Positions 36,683 through 45,295 are shown, numbered from the stretch's first letter. The stretch: DNA of 64,000 nt from Blastopirellula marina (GCF_002967715.1 NZ_PUIA01000016.1:868001-932000), one strand, 5' to 3'. A program made the numbers and translations. Notes: generated by a model from the letters alone, not told the origin.

Positions 36683-37459
36683 TCATGCCGATATCTTCTC
36701 CGGCTTCGCCTTCAACCGCTGGCGGGCATCCTCGGCGATTGCTTCGCTTTTCTCGATTCCCACGGCGCGGAGCCCCAACTCGCGAGCGGCAACCAGGGTC
36801 GTGGCACCACCGGCGAAGGGATCGAGAACTGATTCGCCCCCACTTTCCGAGACGGCGCGGAGAAGTTGTTTCATAAGCTCGACCGGCTTCTCTGCGAAAT
36901 GCACACGCCTTTGCGTCGACACAGGCGACATCTGGTAAGCACCTGGCAGCGAAGGCCCCACGCGCGGGCGTGTGCCCTTGGTGCCCCATACGATGAATTC
37001 ACAACGCTGGTTGAAGCCGCCGATGCGTGGCCGCGTGTTCTTCTTGTCCCACGGCACGATGCCACACCAATTCAGGCCGGCTCCTTGGAGAATGTCGGTC
37101 ATGGTTGGCAATTGTCGCCAGTCGGTGAACAAACAAACGAGCCCGCCAGGCTTGAGCAGCTCGGCGGCCGTGCCTAGCCAGGTCATGGCCCACAAGCGAT
37201 AGGAACGTTGGTCCATGTTATCGCCGAGAAATGCCTTCATCTCGATTTTGTGGCCCGTCTGGCGGTACTTCTCGTTGGTGCATTTCTGCCGAGAGCTGAG
37301 ATGCAAACCGCCGCTGGAATAGGGCGGGTCGGTCATCACGGCGTCGAATTCAACGCCGCGCCGCTTCATTTGCTCCATGGCCTGCAAACAGTCGCCACGA
37401 TAGAGTTCGATGCCGCGGCCGGAGTAGATACGCTTGATTGCTTGGGTTCGTTTCGTCAT
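36683..37459 (-). CDS. Prophage DNA methyltransferase (beta class, N6-A or N4-C)
   Basis: About 258 residues from the ATG at 37459. Motif IV, DPPY at residues 44-47, comes before motif I, SVLDPFAGGATTLVAA near residue 213, which is the beta-class order. The target-recognition segment between them contains GGFNQRCEFIVWGTKG, as in phage-type adenine methyltransferases. No cognate restriction endonuclease is adjacent, so it is probably an orphan enzyme protecting phage DNA. The start overlaps the stop of the small membrane protein upstream (ATGA type). Confidence 0.82.
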   Translation of the reverse strand: MTKRTQAIKRIYSGRGIELYRGDCLQAMEQMKRRGVEFDAVMTDPPYSSGGLHLSSRQKCTNEKYRQTGHKIEMKAFLGDNMDQRSYRLWAMTWLGTAAELLKPGGLVCLFTDWRQLPTMTDILQGAGLNWCGIVPWDKKNTRPRIGGFNQRCEFIVWGTKGTRPRVGPSLPGAYQMSPVSTQRRVHFAEKPVELMKQLLRAVSESGGESVLDPFAGGATTLVAARELGLRAVGIEKSEAIAEDARQRLKAKPEKISA

Positions 37460-37668
37460 CGGTGAAGATTCAAAAGCAGCTCTGCAGCCAGGTAGCCCCA
37501 GGCACAACCGCCACCAAACAGCAAGAAGCAAACGAACGCAAGCAAAGAACGCACTTCCCATACGTTGGGCGGTGCGTCGGTGCATTGCTCGATCTCTTGC
37601 CACTCCATGCCCCCGTCGGCCGTGTGTCGGCCACGGTAGAGTTTCGAGTTGGTGCCGTCTAGCCGCAC
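37456..37668 (-). CDS. Small membrane protein, prophage
   Basis: 70 residues from a GTG. A polar first half with two cysteine/tryptophan-bearing segments is followed by one transmembrane helix (LLAFVCFLLFGGGCAWGYLAAELLL). It overlaps the methyltransferase start by four bases and begins two bases after the upstream gene, so it is part of the cargo operon. A holin-like role is possible but not shown. Confidence 0.45.
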   Translation of the reverse strand: MRLDGTNSKLYRGRHTADGGMEWQEIEQCTDAPPNVWEVRSLLAFVCFLLFGGGCAWGYLAAELLLNLHR

Positions 37669-37670
37669 GC

Positions 37671-38288
37671 CTAGAAGCCCTTCTTGTCGGGCCTGGCTAT
37701 CACTGACGGCCAGAACGCGCGGGCGGCTTCGTCCATCATCCGGTCGTAATCCGGGTCGAGGCCGTGGCGTGGATGGGGTAGCCTGGCTTGCAAAGCCGGG
37801 TTGGCCGGCACGATGGCCGGTTGTTCGTCGCGGCGGCGATCGGCGGCCGCCGCGTGGTCGGTCTCATCGGGTAGCGGCTGGACGATCTCAACAAACAGCG
37901 TAAAGCCGAGTCGAGCACAAACCGTTTGAGCGCGGTAGATATAGCGGGCTTCTTCCTTGGCATCCTTCACCAGGATTAGCACGCCTGGCTTCTTGCCGGT
38001 CAGCTCGGCATAGTACGCCGCCTGGCCGATCGCCTCGGCCCACTTGTAAGCCCAGTCGGCTTCGATTGCGTGGGTATCGGTCAGCAGGTCGACCCGTGTT
38101 CCGTCCCATTGCCGAGCTTCAAGCGTGGCGTTGTACTTCGGTGCCAGGCGTCGGCATTGGCCGAGTTCGTCCCCCATGGCCGCGTGGCAAGAGTGCAGCA
38201 AGAAACAAAGGGCAGCCCCGGTGATGAAATAGAGCCAGAAAGACGGCCAAACGGAAAGACGGCGCGGCTTGGAAAACATGGGCTTCAC
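37671..38288 (-). CDS. Membrane-anchored or exported PD-(D/E)XK-like protein, prophage
   Basis: 205 residues. An N-terminal hydrophobic segment (SVWPSFWLYFITGAALCFLLHSCHA, residues 12-36) acts as anchor or signal peptide. Residues 65-137 resemble a restriction-nuclease-like core: VDLLTDTHAIEADWAYKWAEAIGQAAYYAELTGKKPGVLILV, with D67, E76, K82 and the KWAEAIGQ helix, followed by a second strand FTLFVEIV. The rest is charged. A nuclease facing the periplasm would be unusual; binding without catalysis is possible. Function inferred from motif only. Confidence 0.45.
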   Translation of the reverse strand: MKPMFSKPRRLSVWPSFWLYFITGAALCFLLHSCHAAMGDELGQCRRLAPKYNATLEARQWDGTRVDLLTDTHAIEADWAYKWAEAIGQAAYYAELTGKKPGVLILVKDAKEEARYIYRAQTVCARLGFTLFVEIVQPLPDETDHAAAADRRRDEQPAIVPANPALQARLPHPRHGLDPDYDRMMDEAARAFWPSVIARPDKKGF

Positions 38289-38448
38289 TTGGGTTCGGTT
38301 GGGAGGCCTTCGTCGCCGTTTGCCGCGGCGTGCATAGTTCGAGGGGGTAAGGGTAGCGGGCGTGCCCCGCTGTTGGAAGGCGAGTTATTCGGCGGCGTGC
38401 TATCGGCCCGGGCCCCGGCCGCCGAAAACTCCGGCCTGCGATCGCGGA

Positions 38449-39054
38449 TCAGCTACCGACCATCTGGCGGGCGGCTTCCATCGCGCAGGCGTGAAACTCC
38501 GGGGCGTCATCCATTTCGCCGTGGATGCGGTGCAGCTCCACCGACGGGTGAACGATCGTGTTTCCACCGGCCGCGATGCGATGGCCTCGAGGTGCGTTCA
38601 TGCGTTGGTGGAACACCCAGGTCTCTTTAATGTTGGGCGGTAAGCGAATGACGGGCGGTGCCAGGATATGAAGCCGCGAGAATTCCGAGCCACCGAGCAT
38701 TGCCAGCCAGCGGAACAACGGCCACGGATGCCGGTACACCGGGTCCGATAGAACGCACTTCTCCACTTCAAAGCCGCGGCCGTACAGCTCGCTGGCAAGC
38801 TGCATCGCGCCGTAACCAGCTCCCCAGCTATAGCCGAAGATGGCCACGCGTGGTGTTTCGCCGTAGTACTTGGTGATATTCGCGATTTCGTCGGCCTTCT
38901 CTTTCCAGTCGGCATTCCATTGGAAGTGAGACAACCGCAAGCGGGCACCGTTGGAGTATCCGGCCGTGCGTAGCTTCTCGCTTAGCAGCCAGGTGCCAGG
39001 CACGCGGGCCTCGGTTTGGCGGAATCCGGAGATACAAACAAAGTGAAACATCAT
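38449..39054 (-). CDS. Alpha/beta hydrolase, prophage cargo
   Basis: 202 residues. FVCISGFRQ near the start, then VAIFGYSWGAGYGAMQLASEL containing the nucleophile elbow G-Y-S-W-G, and a late VELHRIHGEMDD histidine region. Similar to small esterases/lipases. The ATG at 39054 overlaps the stop of the response-regulator gene (ATGA). No signal peptide. Why a phage carries it is unclear. Confidence 0.6.
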   Translation of the reverse strand: MMFHFVCISGFRQTEARVPGTWLLSEKLRTAGYSNGARLRLSHFQWNADWKEKADEIANITKYYGETPRVAIFGYSWGAGYGAMQLASELYGRGFEVEKCVLSDPVYRHPWPLFRWLAMLGGSEFSRLHILAPPVIRLPPNIKETWVFHQRMNAPRGHRIAAGGNTIVHPSVELHRIHGEMDDAPEFHACAMEAARQMVGS

Positions 39055-39494
39055 CGGTACGCCTTTTCGATCGCCTCGGCAACGTTGGTCGGTAGCGTGC
39101 CCGAGGCATGGCACACGCCACAAGCAAACAAAATCGTGGGTAACAGTTCGGTATGGGCGGCAAACTTCGACAATGCCGCAATGGCACCGGCTCGGCCGGC
39201 TTCATACGTGCGTAGCGGGCTTGGATCGCCGGTGAAGACTATCACCGGGACACGGAAGCGTCCGACGGCAGCCAGTGCTTCGTGCCTTTCGGCGTCTGGT
39301 AAATGAAGGTCGAGCAACACGAGGTCGGTACCCTCGAGTGCTTTTTCCACGCCGGCCGTGAGCCTATCAACGTGCGTGATGATGCACGGGATTTCGGCAC
39401 GCCGTAGAATCCGCTCGGCCATCAGGACGTCGAAAGCATTGTCTTCGACAAGCAGCACGCGAAGGGCGGCCGGCGGCTGGTTTTCGCTGTTCAT
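39051..39494 (-). CDS. Single-domain response regulator, prophage
   Basis: 147 residues, only a receiver domain: LRVLLVEDNAFDVLMAERIL with acidic pair E17-D18, DLVLLDLHLPDAE with phospho-acceptor D62, VIVFTGD with the conserved threonine, and ALSKF with the lysine. About 20 extra residues at the C-terminus contain two cysteines (FACGVC). No output domain. Overlaps both neighbours by four bases, so it is truly part of the phage transcript. Receiver domains are not usual phage cargo. Confidence 0.72.
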   Translation of the reverse strand: MNSENQPPAALRVLLVEDNAFDVLMAERILRRAEIPCIITHVDRLTAGVEKALEGTDLVLLDLHLPDAERHEALAAVGRFRVPVIVFTGDPSPLRTYEAGRAGAIAALSKFAAHTELLPTILFACGVCHASGTLPTNVAEAIEKAYR

Positions 39495-39910
39495 AGTTCG
39501 CTCGTCGGTTCGTGGGTGTGTAAATATTTGTGCAGGGTATCTTCGGTCCATTTAGCCGGATGGTTTCGCCGCCAGGGGCAATTGCGAACCCGACGGCGGA
39601 GCACGGCCGCGGTGGTATCGGTCGACGGGCAACCACCGTATAGGCATTTGCGTTTCGGTGCGTCTGGTCGATAGCCAGGACAGAACGCACAAAAGTTCGC
39701 CAGAATGGTGAGCACTTCGGCATCGGTGCGGCTGGCCCCTTTTTTCTTGATCGAATGCGAGTTGAAATCGGTCTCCGAGACGGACGCAAATACGCGGCAG
39801 ATTCCATCAGGCATTGCCGGCAACGGCGTTTGGTTACGCCGGCCACAACCTGGCCGCTGGCACTCGAAAATGCCTTGTTCCACTTCTCGGTAGTCGCAGT
39901 TGTCGCTCAA
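39491..39910 (-). CDS. Cysteine-rich zinc-finger-like prophage protein
   Basis: About 139 residues if begun at the TTG at 39910, which overlaps the upstream stop (TTGA). It holds several cysteine pairs: CDYREVEQGIFECQRPGCGRRN, FCAFCPGYRP and RKCLYGGC. It may bind zinc or nucleic acid. The frame is open further upstream, but that part overlaps the preceding gene and lacks conserved character. Unknown function. Confidence 0.5.
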   Translation of the reverse strand: MSDNCDYREVEQGIFECQRPGCGRRNQTPLPAMPDGICRVFASVSETDFNSHSIKKKGASRTDAEVLTILANFCAFCPGYRPDAPKRKCLYGGCPSTDTTAAVLRRRVRNCPWRRNHPAKWTEDTLHKYLHTHEPTSEL

Positions 39911-41064
39911 TTGGAAATGCTCATGGTGACAGGAAACGAACCAACACAAGCATCGCCGATAAATTCGTCTAGCTTGTTGAGCGTTTGCGGGTATGGGCCG
40001 CCGTCTGATTCGTAGATGGCGGTGATTTGGTCGCATTCGTTTTGATATTCGCCAAATGGCGAAGACGGCCAAGAATCCAAAACCGTGTTCGAGATAATTA
40101 CCAGCCAGCGATAGTAGGTCGTTACGTTGCTATAGAAAGGCCTTGCAATAATCCGCAACTCTTTGCTCGTGGCATCGGTGGGACTGCAATCACAGTTCCC
40201 AAATGAATAGCTGTGAAATCCGCCAGATACCGTTAGCGTCTTAGTGCCCGTGAGGCTTGAACAAAGCGAACAATTGTTGTTGGTTAATGCGCTGCCAAGC
40301 GTTAGGTACATGTCGCCAGCGATCGAATCCAGGCTTAGCCGAGGTGAATAGCAAGGAAACTTGGCCGTTTCACCTAGCATCATTCGATAGGTATAGAAAC
40401 TCGCTTCCATGTCCGGATCGACATAAAAGCCGTGCCGTCGTCCACCATGAAAGGTTGTTGATATAGCTTTCTCGTGAACGCGAGAGTTGGGGACAGTTCG
40501 GCTTTCCTTGTGGCCGTAATAGATCAGATTGGAGCCATGGCGACGGCGAGCCCACGCTGTATCATAACCTGGCTCCGGATCGCCAAAGGTTGTTGGATAA
40601 TTCGGGCCGTCGACAAGATATGTAGGCGAGCCGCTGGCAACTCTCGTGAGCCGCTGGTTTCGGAGGGCACCCGAATAGTAGGCTTGCCCTTGCCAGTGGT
40701 AGTTGTCTGCGTCTAGATAGTCGAATACCAGTCCAGCAAATTTGGGTGTGCCTGCGCTTGAAGTGCCAGGCGTATAGGTGGCTTCAGGTGTAAAGGAATT
40801 GCTGCCATGTTGCGAACTATTTACCCCATAGCCATCTTTGAAAAGTGCGATGGCGGGCTCGCTATTTCCGTAATTGTTGCAGAATACGCCGTAGTCGAAT
40901 CCACCGAAATCAAAGAAGGACCAGCTACCAGAAACGACTTCCAAGACGTCTGCAATATCATCGCCGACTTTAAAACGCTGGTAATTCGATTGAAAAATAT
41001 CTAGGCCACTGGCACTTGCCAGAAGGCATTGGGTAGCTTCACCGCAACAACAATCTCGATACAT
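39907..41064 (-). CDS. Prophage tail-tip or fibre-like protein, hypothetical
   Basis: About 385 residues from the ATG at 41064. The start MYRDCCCGEATQC is cysteine-rich; then come beta-rich segments with many Gly, Tyr, Ser and Asn (FFDFGGFDYGVFCNNYGNSEPA, FDYLDADNYHWQGQAYYSG, DMYLTLGSALTNNNCSLC, VSGGFHSYSFGNCDC). The middle resembles concanavalin-like carbohydrate-binding folds (GTPKFAGLVFDYLDADNYH). Located after the tape measure and two further tail genes, it is likely the distal, receptor-facing protein. Confidence 0.5.
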   Translation of the reverse strand: MYRDCCCGEATQCLLASASGLDIFQSNYQRFKVGDDIADVLEVVSGSWSFFDFGGFDYGVFCNNYGNSEPAIALFKDGYGVNSSQHGSNSFTPEATYTPGTSSAGTPKFAGLVFDYLDADNYHWQGQAYYSGALRNQRLTRVASGSPTYLVDGPNYPTTFGDPEPGYDTAWARRRHGSNLIYYGHKESRTVPNSRVHEKAISTTFHGGRRHGFYVDPDMEASFYTYRMMLGETAKFPCYSPRLSLDSIAGDMYLTLGSALTNNNCSLCSSLTGTKTLTVSGGFHSYSFGNCDCSPTDATSKELRIIARPFYSNVTTYYRWLVIISNTVLDSWPSSPFGEYQNECDQITAIYESDGGPYPQTLNKLDEFIGDACVGSFPVTMSISN

Positions 41065-41075
41065 CACTTGTGTCC

Positions 41076-41828
41076 TTATGTCACCGCATCGCAGCTGTGA
41101 ATGTCTAGAAACTCCCAGCGGAACGTTGACGCATTCCAGAAGACTTTGCCTGTCATTGACGTAGCGGCATTGCCCCACAGGTTGTACGGGTCATGCCCTA
41201 TTCCGCCGCCGCTGTAGTTGGAAAAAGTAAAGCTGGCCTGCTGTGCGGTCGTGTCACCCATGGCCTCGGTTAGTGAAACGTTGCGAATTACGTCTCCGGG
41301 ATCATGCCCTATCTTCACCGCACATAGCTTGTCACCGGTGCCGGCCGGTTTGTAAAGAATTCGGGCCGTCCCATGCCTACTACTGGTAAGCTTCACGGAA
41401 CTGCTGTTAAGAACTTCGGCGTGCGTGTCGTTAGCGTCGTTTATCTGAACGTTTGCAATCACCAGGCCGACTAGGCAGGCCCGCCCGATAGCTCCGTCGG
41501 CAATTGGTTCAAGCAATACGACAAACCGGCCGAGGTGGTCTGCTGTGGTTGGAGTCGTACCTTCAAAGGATGGGCGGTCGGCAAACTCGTTGGCGTTGTC
41601 GGATTCCGTTACCAGGATGCCGTCGATTCCAAGAACGCCGTGCCGATCGACGTTGCCACCACTGCCGTTGTAGATGTGAACGATTGTGGATTGTCGGCTG
41701 TATGCAAGTTCTTCGCCGCCAAGGTACGCTCGCCCGCCTTGGACCACATCGACGGCTTCGCCAATCGTGTTCCAGTCTCGCAGCTTGATGTCGGCCCGAT
41801 CGCCGCGCCGTTTACGTTCTAATGGCAT
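41076..41828 (-). CDS. Prophage tail protein, hypothetical
   Basis: 250 residues. Basic start (MPLERKRRGDRADIKLRDW), then a beta-rich body: VVQGGRAYLGGEELAYSRQSTIVHIYNGSGG and ADHLGRFVVLLEPIADGAIGRACLVGLVIANVQIND, a segment that recurs in phage tail-tip proteins. Aromatic C-terminus (KVFWNASTFRWEFLDIHSC). It is three bases after the upstream stop and 11 bases before the next start, so it belongs to the tail operon. Confidence 0.5.
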   Translation of the reverse strand: MPLERKRRGDRADIKLRDWNTIGEAVDVVQGGRAYLGGEELAYSRQSTIVHIYNGSGGNVDRHGVLGIDGILVTESDNANEFADRPSFEGTTPTTADHLGRFVVLLEPIADGAIGRACLVGLVIANVQINDANDTHAEVLNSSSVKLTSSRHGTARILYKPAGTGDKLCAVKIGHDPGDVIRNVSLTEAMGDTTAQQASFTFSNYSGGGIGHDPYNLWGNAATSMTGKVFWNASTFRWEFLDIHSCDAVT

Positions 41829-41831
41829 GGC

Positions 41832-42662
41832 TTAGGTTCCGATTCCAAGGTCGCCAAAGTCGGTGGATTCGTACACGTCTTCGACGTACACAGCGGTCGG
41901 CCGCCGCACTAATGCGTAGTTGGCGGCGTCCTTCTGTGCCGCGAAACGCACCCAGAGGTATTGGTGCCCCTTCTTGTCGATGCCGGTTATGTCGCCGATT
42001 TGCAGGCCGGTTTTGTTCTTCTCCATGGCAAAGCTGAAGGACAGGTCCCAATCGCCGCCGCCTCGCTGTTGACCGGAAACCCCCAGGAATAGCACCTCCC
42101 CCGCGGCCCACCCTTTGAATGGTGCGTCATTCACGGTGCCGGTGCGTTCGCTAAGCGTCTTCACGAAAGCGAGCGTTACCGCAGCCGCGGCCACCGTAGT
42201 CTTCACGGAGAAGCGAAACTGCGGCACGATGATATCGACCCCTTCGACTTTGTCGGGCTCGGTAACACCGATGGCCCCTTTGCAGTCGGGCGGGTTGGTG
42301 CCGTACCTGGTCGTGCCTAAGCTCGTGGTGATGTGCGTCTGACCGCCGCTGGTATCAAACGAGAATTCGGTAGGGTCGCCTGGCTGCTGGTCGTCCTTCG
42401 ATTCGGGCGCGTCCGGATGCACGAAATTGAACGTGCAACGAAAGTAGCCCGGGCATATTTCGTCCAGGTCGATCGTCTCACGCAATAGGTTTGCGTCGTT
42501 GCCAGGTCCGTTGGTTTTGGCGTACGTCTCGGCTTCCAGGTGCGTAAGGTCAGTCGTGCCGATTGCCAGGTAGACAATTTGCGACGTGCTGTCCTTCGCT
42601 TTCGTGGCGCTATGCACTTTGCGAGAGTGCCAGATTTCTTTAAAGCTGTTAACGGTGCCCAT
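41832..42662 (-). CDS. Prophage tail protein, hypothetical
   Basis: 276 residues, acidic and beta-rich (SQIVYLAIGTTDLTHLEAETYA, CPGYFRCTFNFVHPDAPESKDD, VEGVDIIVPQFRFSVKTTVAAAAVTLAFVKTLSE). The last third (NYALVRRPTAVYVEDVYESTDFGDLG) may be a separate domain. Directly downstream of the tape measure, which is the position of distal tail proteins. A copy of the GACCGACC/hairpin element lies in its 5' leader (42674-42725). Confidence 0.5.
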   Translation of the reverse strand: MGTVNSFKEIWHSRKVHSATKAKDSTSQIVYLAIGTTDLTHLEAETYAKTNGPGNDANLLRETIDLDEICPGYFRCTFNFVHPDAPESKDDQQPGDPTEFSFDTSGGQTHITTSLGTTRYGTNPPDCKGAIGVTEPDKVEGVDIIVPQFRFSVKTTVAAAAVTLAFVKTLSERTGTVNDAPFKGWAAGEVLFLGVSGQQRGGGDWDLSFSFAMEKNKTGLQIGDITGIDKKGHQYLWVRFAAQKDAANYALVRRPTAVYVEDVYESTDFGDLGIGT

Positions 42663-42673
42663 GATTGGGCCTC

Positions 42674-42725
42674 GGTCGGTTGGTCGGTCCTTCTAGGCGA
42701 CGGCAGGCCCGGTCGGCATTGGGCC
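42674..42725 (-). repeat. Prophage intergenic hairpin with GACCGACC box (copy 1)
   Basis: GGTCGGT at 42674-42680 and GGTCGGTC at 42682-42689, then stem GGCCC (42706-42710)/GGGCC (42721-42725) with loop GGTCGGCATT, in the gap between the tape measure gene and the gene that starts at 42662. Confidence 0.55.
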
Positions 42726-42736
42726 CGCGGTCGTGG

Positions 42737-44497
42737 TTAGGTGAACTGCGGCATCTGAAGTCTTGCCAGGCGTTCGGACATCGTCTTGGTGTTCTCGGCC
42801 GTTTTCTCGCTGGCCTCGGCCGTGCGTTTATCAAGAGGTGAAGCTACCGCCGAGAATCGAGCTGCGGCGGCTCCGCTGAATGTGCCTACGATGCTACTTT
42901 GCGCCTGTTCGAGGTCTGGGTTGTTGTTGTCGAGTTGAGTCGAAATCTTCTTGCTTTCCTGGTCAGCTATAAGAGCATTCGCCGCCGCAACTGCTAGGGC
43001 ACTGTCTAGCTCACCCAGTGCCTCTTGTAGTTTTGCCTGCATCTCTGCCGACTTGCGGTCGCTTGCTTGTTGGCGTGATTCCGCATTAGCGTTAATTGCA
43101 AGCTGTGCTCCGTCACCTGCCTCTAGGCTAAATTGGTCGATAGACTTTGCCGCATTTTGCAGTGACTCAATCCCGAGGAAGTCGCCGGCCGATTTCATCA
43201 GGCCGCCAATCTTGCTAAGCATCGCGGAGAAGATTTTCACCACGCCAAACCGCAGCTCGTCACAAACGCGTAGGCTCAAGTTCTTGAAACCGTCCCACAG
43301 TTTGGAAAGCTGACCAATGCCGGCGGCCCACGCTACCTTTAGCGACAACCAGAGAATGTTTGCGGCCCCTGCGATATCGCCAGCCCTAAGAGAGTTGGCG
43401 ATTCCTTGAAATACGGCATTCGCCATCGTCCAAAGAAAACCGAATCTGTCGGATAGAAACGAAACCACCTTGCCGCCGATGCCGGAGAAGTAGAGCATCG
43501 CCGCCCCACCTGCAATAACAAGAGCGATCACCAGGCCGATTGGCGAAATGATGGCGGCCAGAACGCCCCCAAGGGCACCGACCACGACACCAGTTGACGA
43601 AATGATGGCACCGGTGGTAATTAGAGCGATACCAAGAGCAGACACGATAAAGCCAAGTCCCATTACCCCGGCGGCAACTAGGAAGATTGTCTGCAGAAGG
43701 CCCCGATTCTCTTTAACCCATTTCACAACTTGGGAGCCGATCTTCGCCGCGATATCTAAAAACATCGTCAGAGGACCGGCTACCGCCGCGCCTATTTGCT
43801 GCCAGGTTCCTTCCATGACACGCTTTAATCGGTTCATCGCATCAGTAAGATCCGCGGCTGCGGTAGCATCTTCACGGGTCATTGTGAAACCTAGATCCCT
43901 AGCCTCTTGCCGCAGGGCTTCTATGTCACCTTGCATTAGCGGTAACAGCTTGGTCCCGCTTTTGCCGAATATTTCCATCGCAACACCGGCCCGCCGCGTT
44001 GGATCTTCAATGGCCCCGATTCGCTTGGAGAGTTCCAGGAATTGTTCTTCCGGAGACATAGCCGCTAGTCGGTCAAAATTCACCCCGAGAGAAGCGAACG
44101 TATCGCTAAGCGTTGTCGAACCTCCTGCCGTGTCGGTAATCGCTCGCTGCATACGGGCGACCCCCTTTTCGAGTTCATCTAGATTCGAACCCGATTGCTC
44201 AGCCGCAAAGCCGAGTTCCGAAAGCGTCTCGGCACCGATGCCGGTTCGCAGAGACATTTTGTCGAGCTTGTCGCCAACGTCGGCCATATGCTTAGCAGCG
44301 GCCACAAACGGCGTCACGATCGCTGCCCCCGCGGCCGTCATGCCTGCCCCCACGTTAAGCACCTGGCGGCCGACAGCTTGAACCCCGGCCCCGAAAGCCT
44401 TCAACCTAGCCGCGCCTGTGTTGAGCCCTTTCTGGAGCATGTCGCGAACGAATAGTTCGATGTATGCGCCGCCAGCTCGAATATTACGACCGCTCAT
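42737..44497 (-). CDS. Phage tail tape measure protein
   Basis: 586 residues. The N-terminal third is a helical tape-measure core (ELFVRDMLQKGLNTGAARLKAFGAGVQAVGRQVL, SLRTGIGAETLSELGFAAEQSGSNLDELEKGVARM, FLELSKRIGAIEDPTRRAGVAMEIFGKSGTKLLPLM), as in TP901-type tape measures. Residues about 265-330 contain several hydrophobic segments for membrane passage of DNA. The C-terminus is coiled-coil (ESRQQASDRKSAEMQAKLQEALGEL). The length predicts a rather short tail by the known length relationship. Begins in a TAATG-type junction with the gene upstream. Confidence 0.85.
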   Translation of the reverse strand: MSGRNIRAGGAYIELFVRDMLQKGLNTGAARLKAFGAGVQAVGRQVLNVGAGMTAAGAAIVTPFVAAAKHMADVGDKLDKMSLRTGIGAETLSELGFAAEQSGSNLDELEKGVARMQRAITDTAGGSTTLSDTFASLGVNFDRLAAMSPEEQFLELSKRIGAIEDPTRRAGVAMEIFGKSGTKLLPLMQGDIEALRQEARDLGFTMTREDATAAADLTDAMNRLKRVMEGTWQQIGAAVAGPLTMFLDIAAKIGSQVVKWVKENRGLLQTIFLVAAGVMGLGFIVSALGIALITTGAIISSTGVVVGALGGVLAAIISPIGLVIALVIAGGAAMLYFSGIGGKVVSFLSDRFGFLWTMANAVFQGIANSLRAGDIAGAANILWLSLKVAWAAGIGQLSKLWDGFKNLSLRVCDELRFGVVKIFSAMLSKIGGLMKSAGDFLGIESLQNAAKSIDQFSLEAGDGAQLAINANAESRQQASDRKSAEMQAKLQEALGELDSALAVAAANALIADQESKKISTQLDNNNPDLEQAQSSIVGTFSGAAAARFSAVASPLDKRTAEASEKTAENTKTMSERLARLQMPQFT

Positions 44498-44940
44498 TAG
44501 CTCGCGTCCTCCCAGGCTTTCATAAGTTTGGGGTTGTGCGTTTCTTCGTTGAGTGCTGGCCCCATGTACTTTCGTTCTTCGTAGTGCTTCACCTCACCCG
44601 TTAAGCGGTCGACAATGTCGCCGCCGTGTTCCATCAGCTCGGGAACCGAATAGGGAGTTCGCATCCGTATAGAGCCCACAACCAGCGTCTTGTCGTCATG
44701 GTCGAGTGCAAACAGAATCGTGCGAAGGTTCGGTTCTGCTTTCGTCTTCGTTTTCGGCGGCTCGCCTGGTTGGCTAGTCCGCTTGGCTGGTCTCGTGTTG
44801 CGGCGGCCTGTTCGGCGAATATAGGCACCAATCTTTGACATGGCCCGCCGCTTCTTCTTGCTGATGGCACCAATGACAGCGGCCTTGTCGAAAAACCGGT
44901 TCATCAGCTTGTAGCCGATAGAGTTCTGGATTTTCGTCAT
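44497..44940 (-). CDS. Prophage tail completion/minor tail protein
   Basis: 147 residues, very basic. The pattern GAYIRRTGRRNTRPAKRTSQPGEPPKTKT, then NLRTILFALDHDDKTLVVGSIRM and HYEERKYMGPALNEE, resembles HK97 gp10/virion-morphogenesis-type neck or tail-completion proteins. It sits between the chaperone pair and the tape measure, which is not the usual place for such a protein. It overlaps the upstream frame by four bases. Confidence 0.5.
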   Translation of the reverse strand: MTKIQNSIGYKLMNRFFDKAAVIGAISKKKRRAMSKIGAYIRRTGRRNTRPAKRTSQPGEPPKTKTKAEPNLRTILFALDHDDKTLVVGSIRMRTPYSVPELMEHGGDIVDRLTGEVKHYEERKYMGPALNEETHNPKLMKAWEDAS

Positions 44941-45295
44941 GGTTTCCGTCTTGTAATTGCAGGAAGTTCGAGCGGTTGCGGTTTGGGCCCTTCGCCAAAC
45001 CGCTTGCCAGTCCAGGCGTAGGCAACCGAGCCGATGGTGTCTCGGTTCACCGGAATGCCACCGGACCCTCCGGCATAAGCTGTGCGGTCGGCCAGCGGGT
45101 TAAAGTCGGAAGGTTTGAACGGTGTCGGCCGCCGCTTCGGGTCTCGGTTCGCGTTGGCGATTAAGCAGCAAAGGGTTGCAATTTGTCCCCAGCTAAGGCG
45201 AGCACGTGCCAGGTAGCCGTACCACAGCTCGGCAACCGTGTACTGGCCTAGCTCGCTTGGCTTTACTCCCAGAACGCCGGCCGCATCTTGGATCA
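44937..45295 (-). CDS. Tail assembly chaperone, T-type extension in the -1 frame
   Basis: The frame is open from 45536 but lacks any start codon near the part that looks coding. That part (AAAWWGLIQDAAGVLGVKPSELGQYTVAELWYGYLARARLSWGQ, then CCLIANANRDPKRRPTPFKPSDFNPL) resembles the T extension of lambda-type G-GT tail chaperones, with the A-N-x-x-R-D-P and P-x-D-F-x-P signature. It is -1 relative to the upstream gene and overlaps its end, so it is probably made as a G-T fusion by ribosomal frameshifting. No standard slippery heptamer was found; an ordinary mutation in the prophage is the alternative. Confidence 0.55.
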
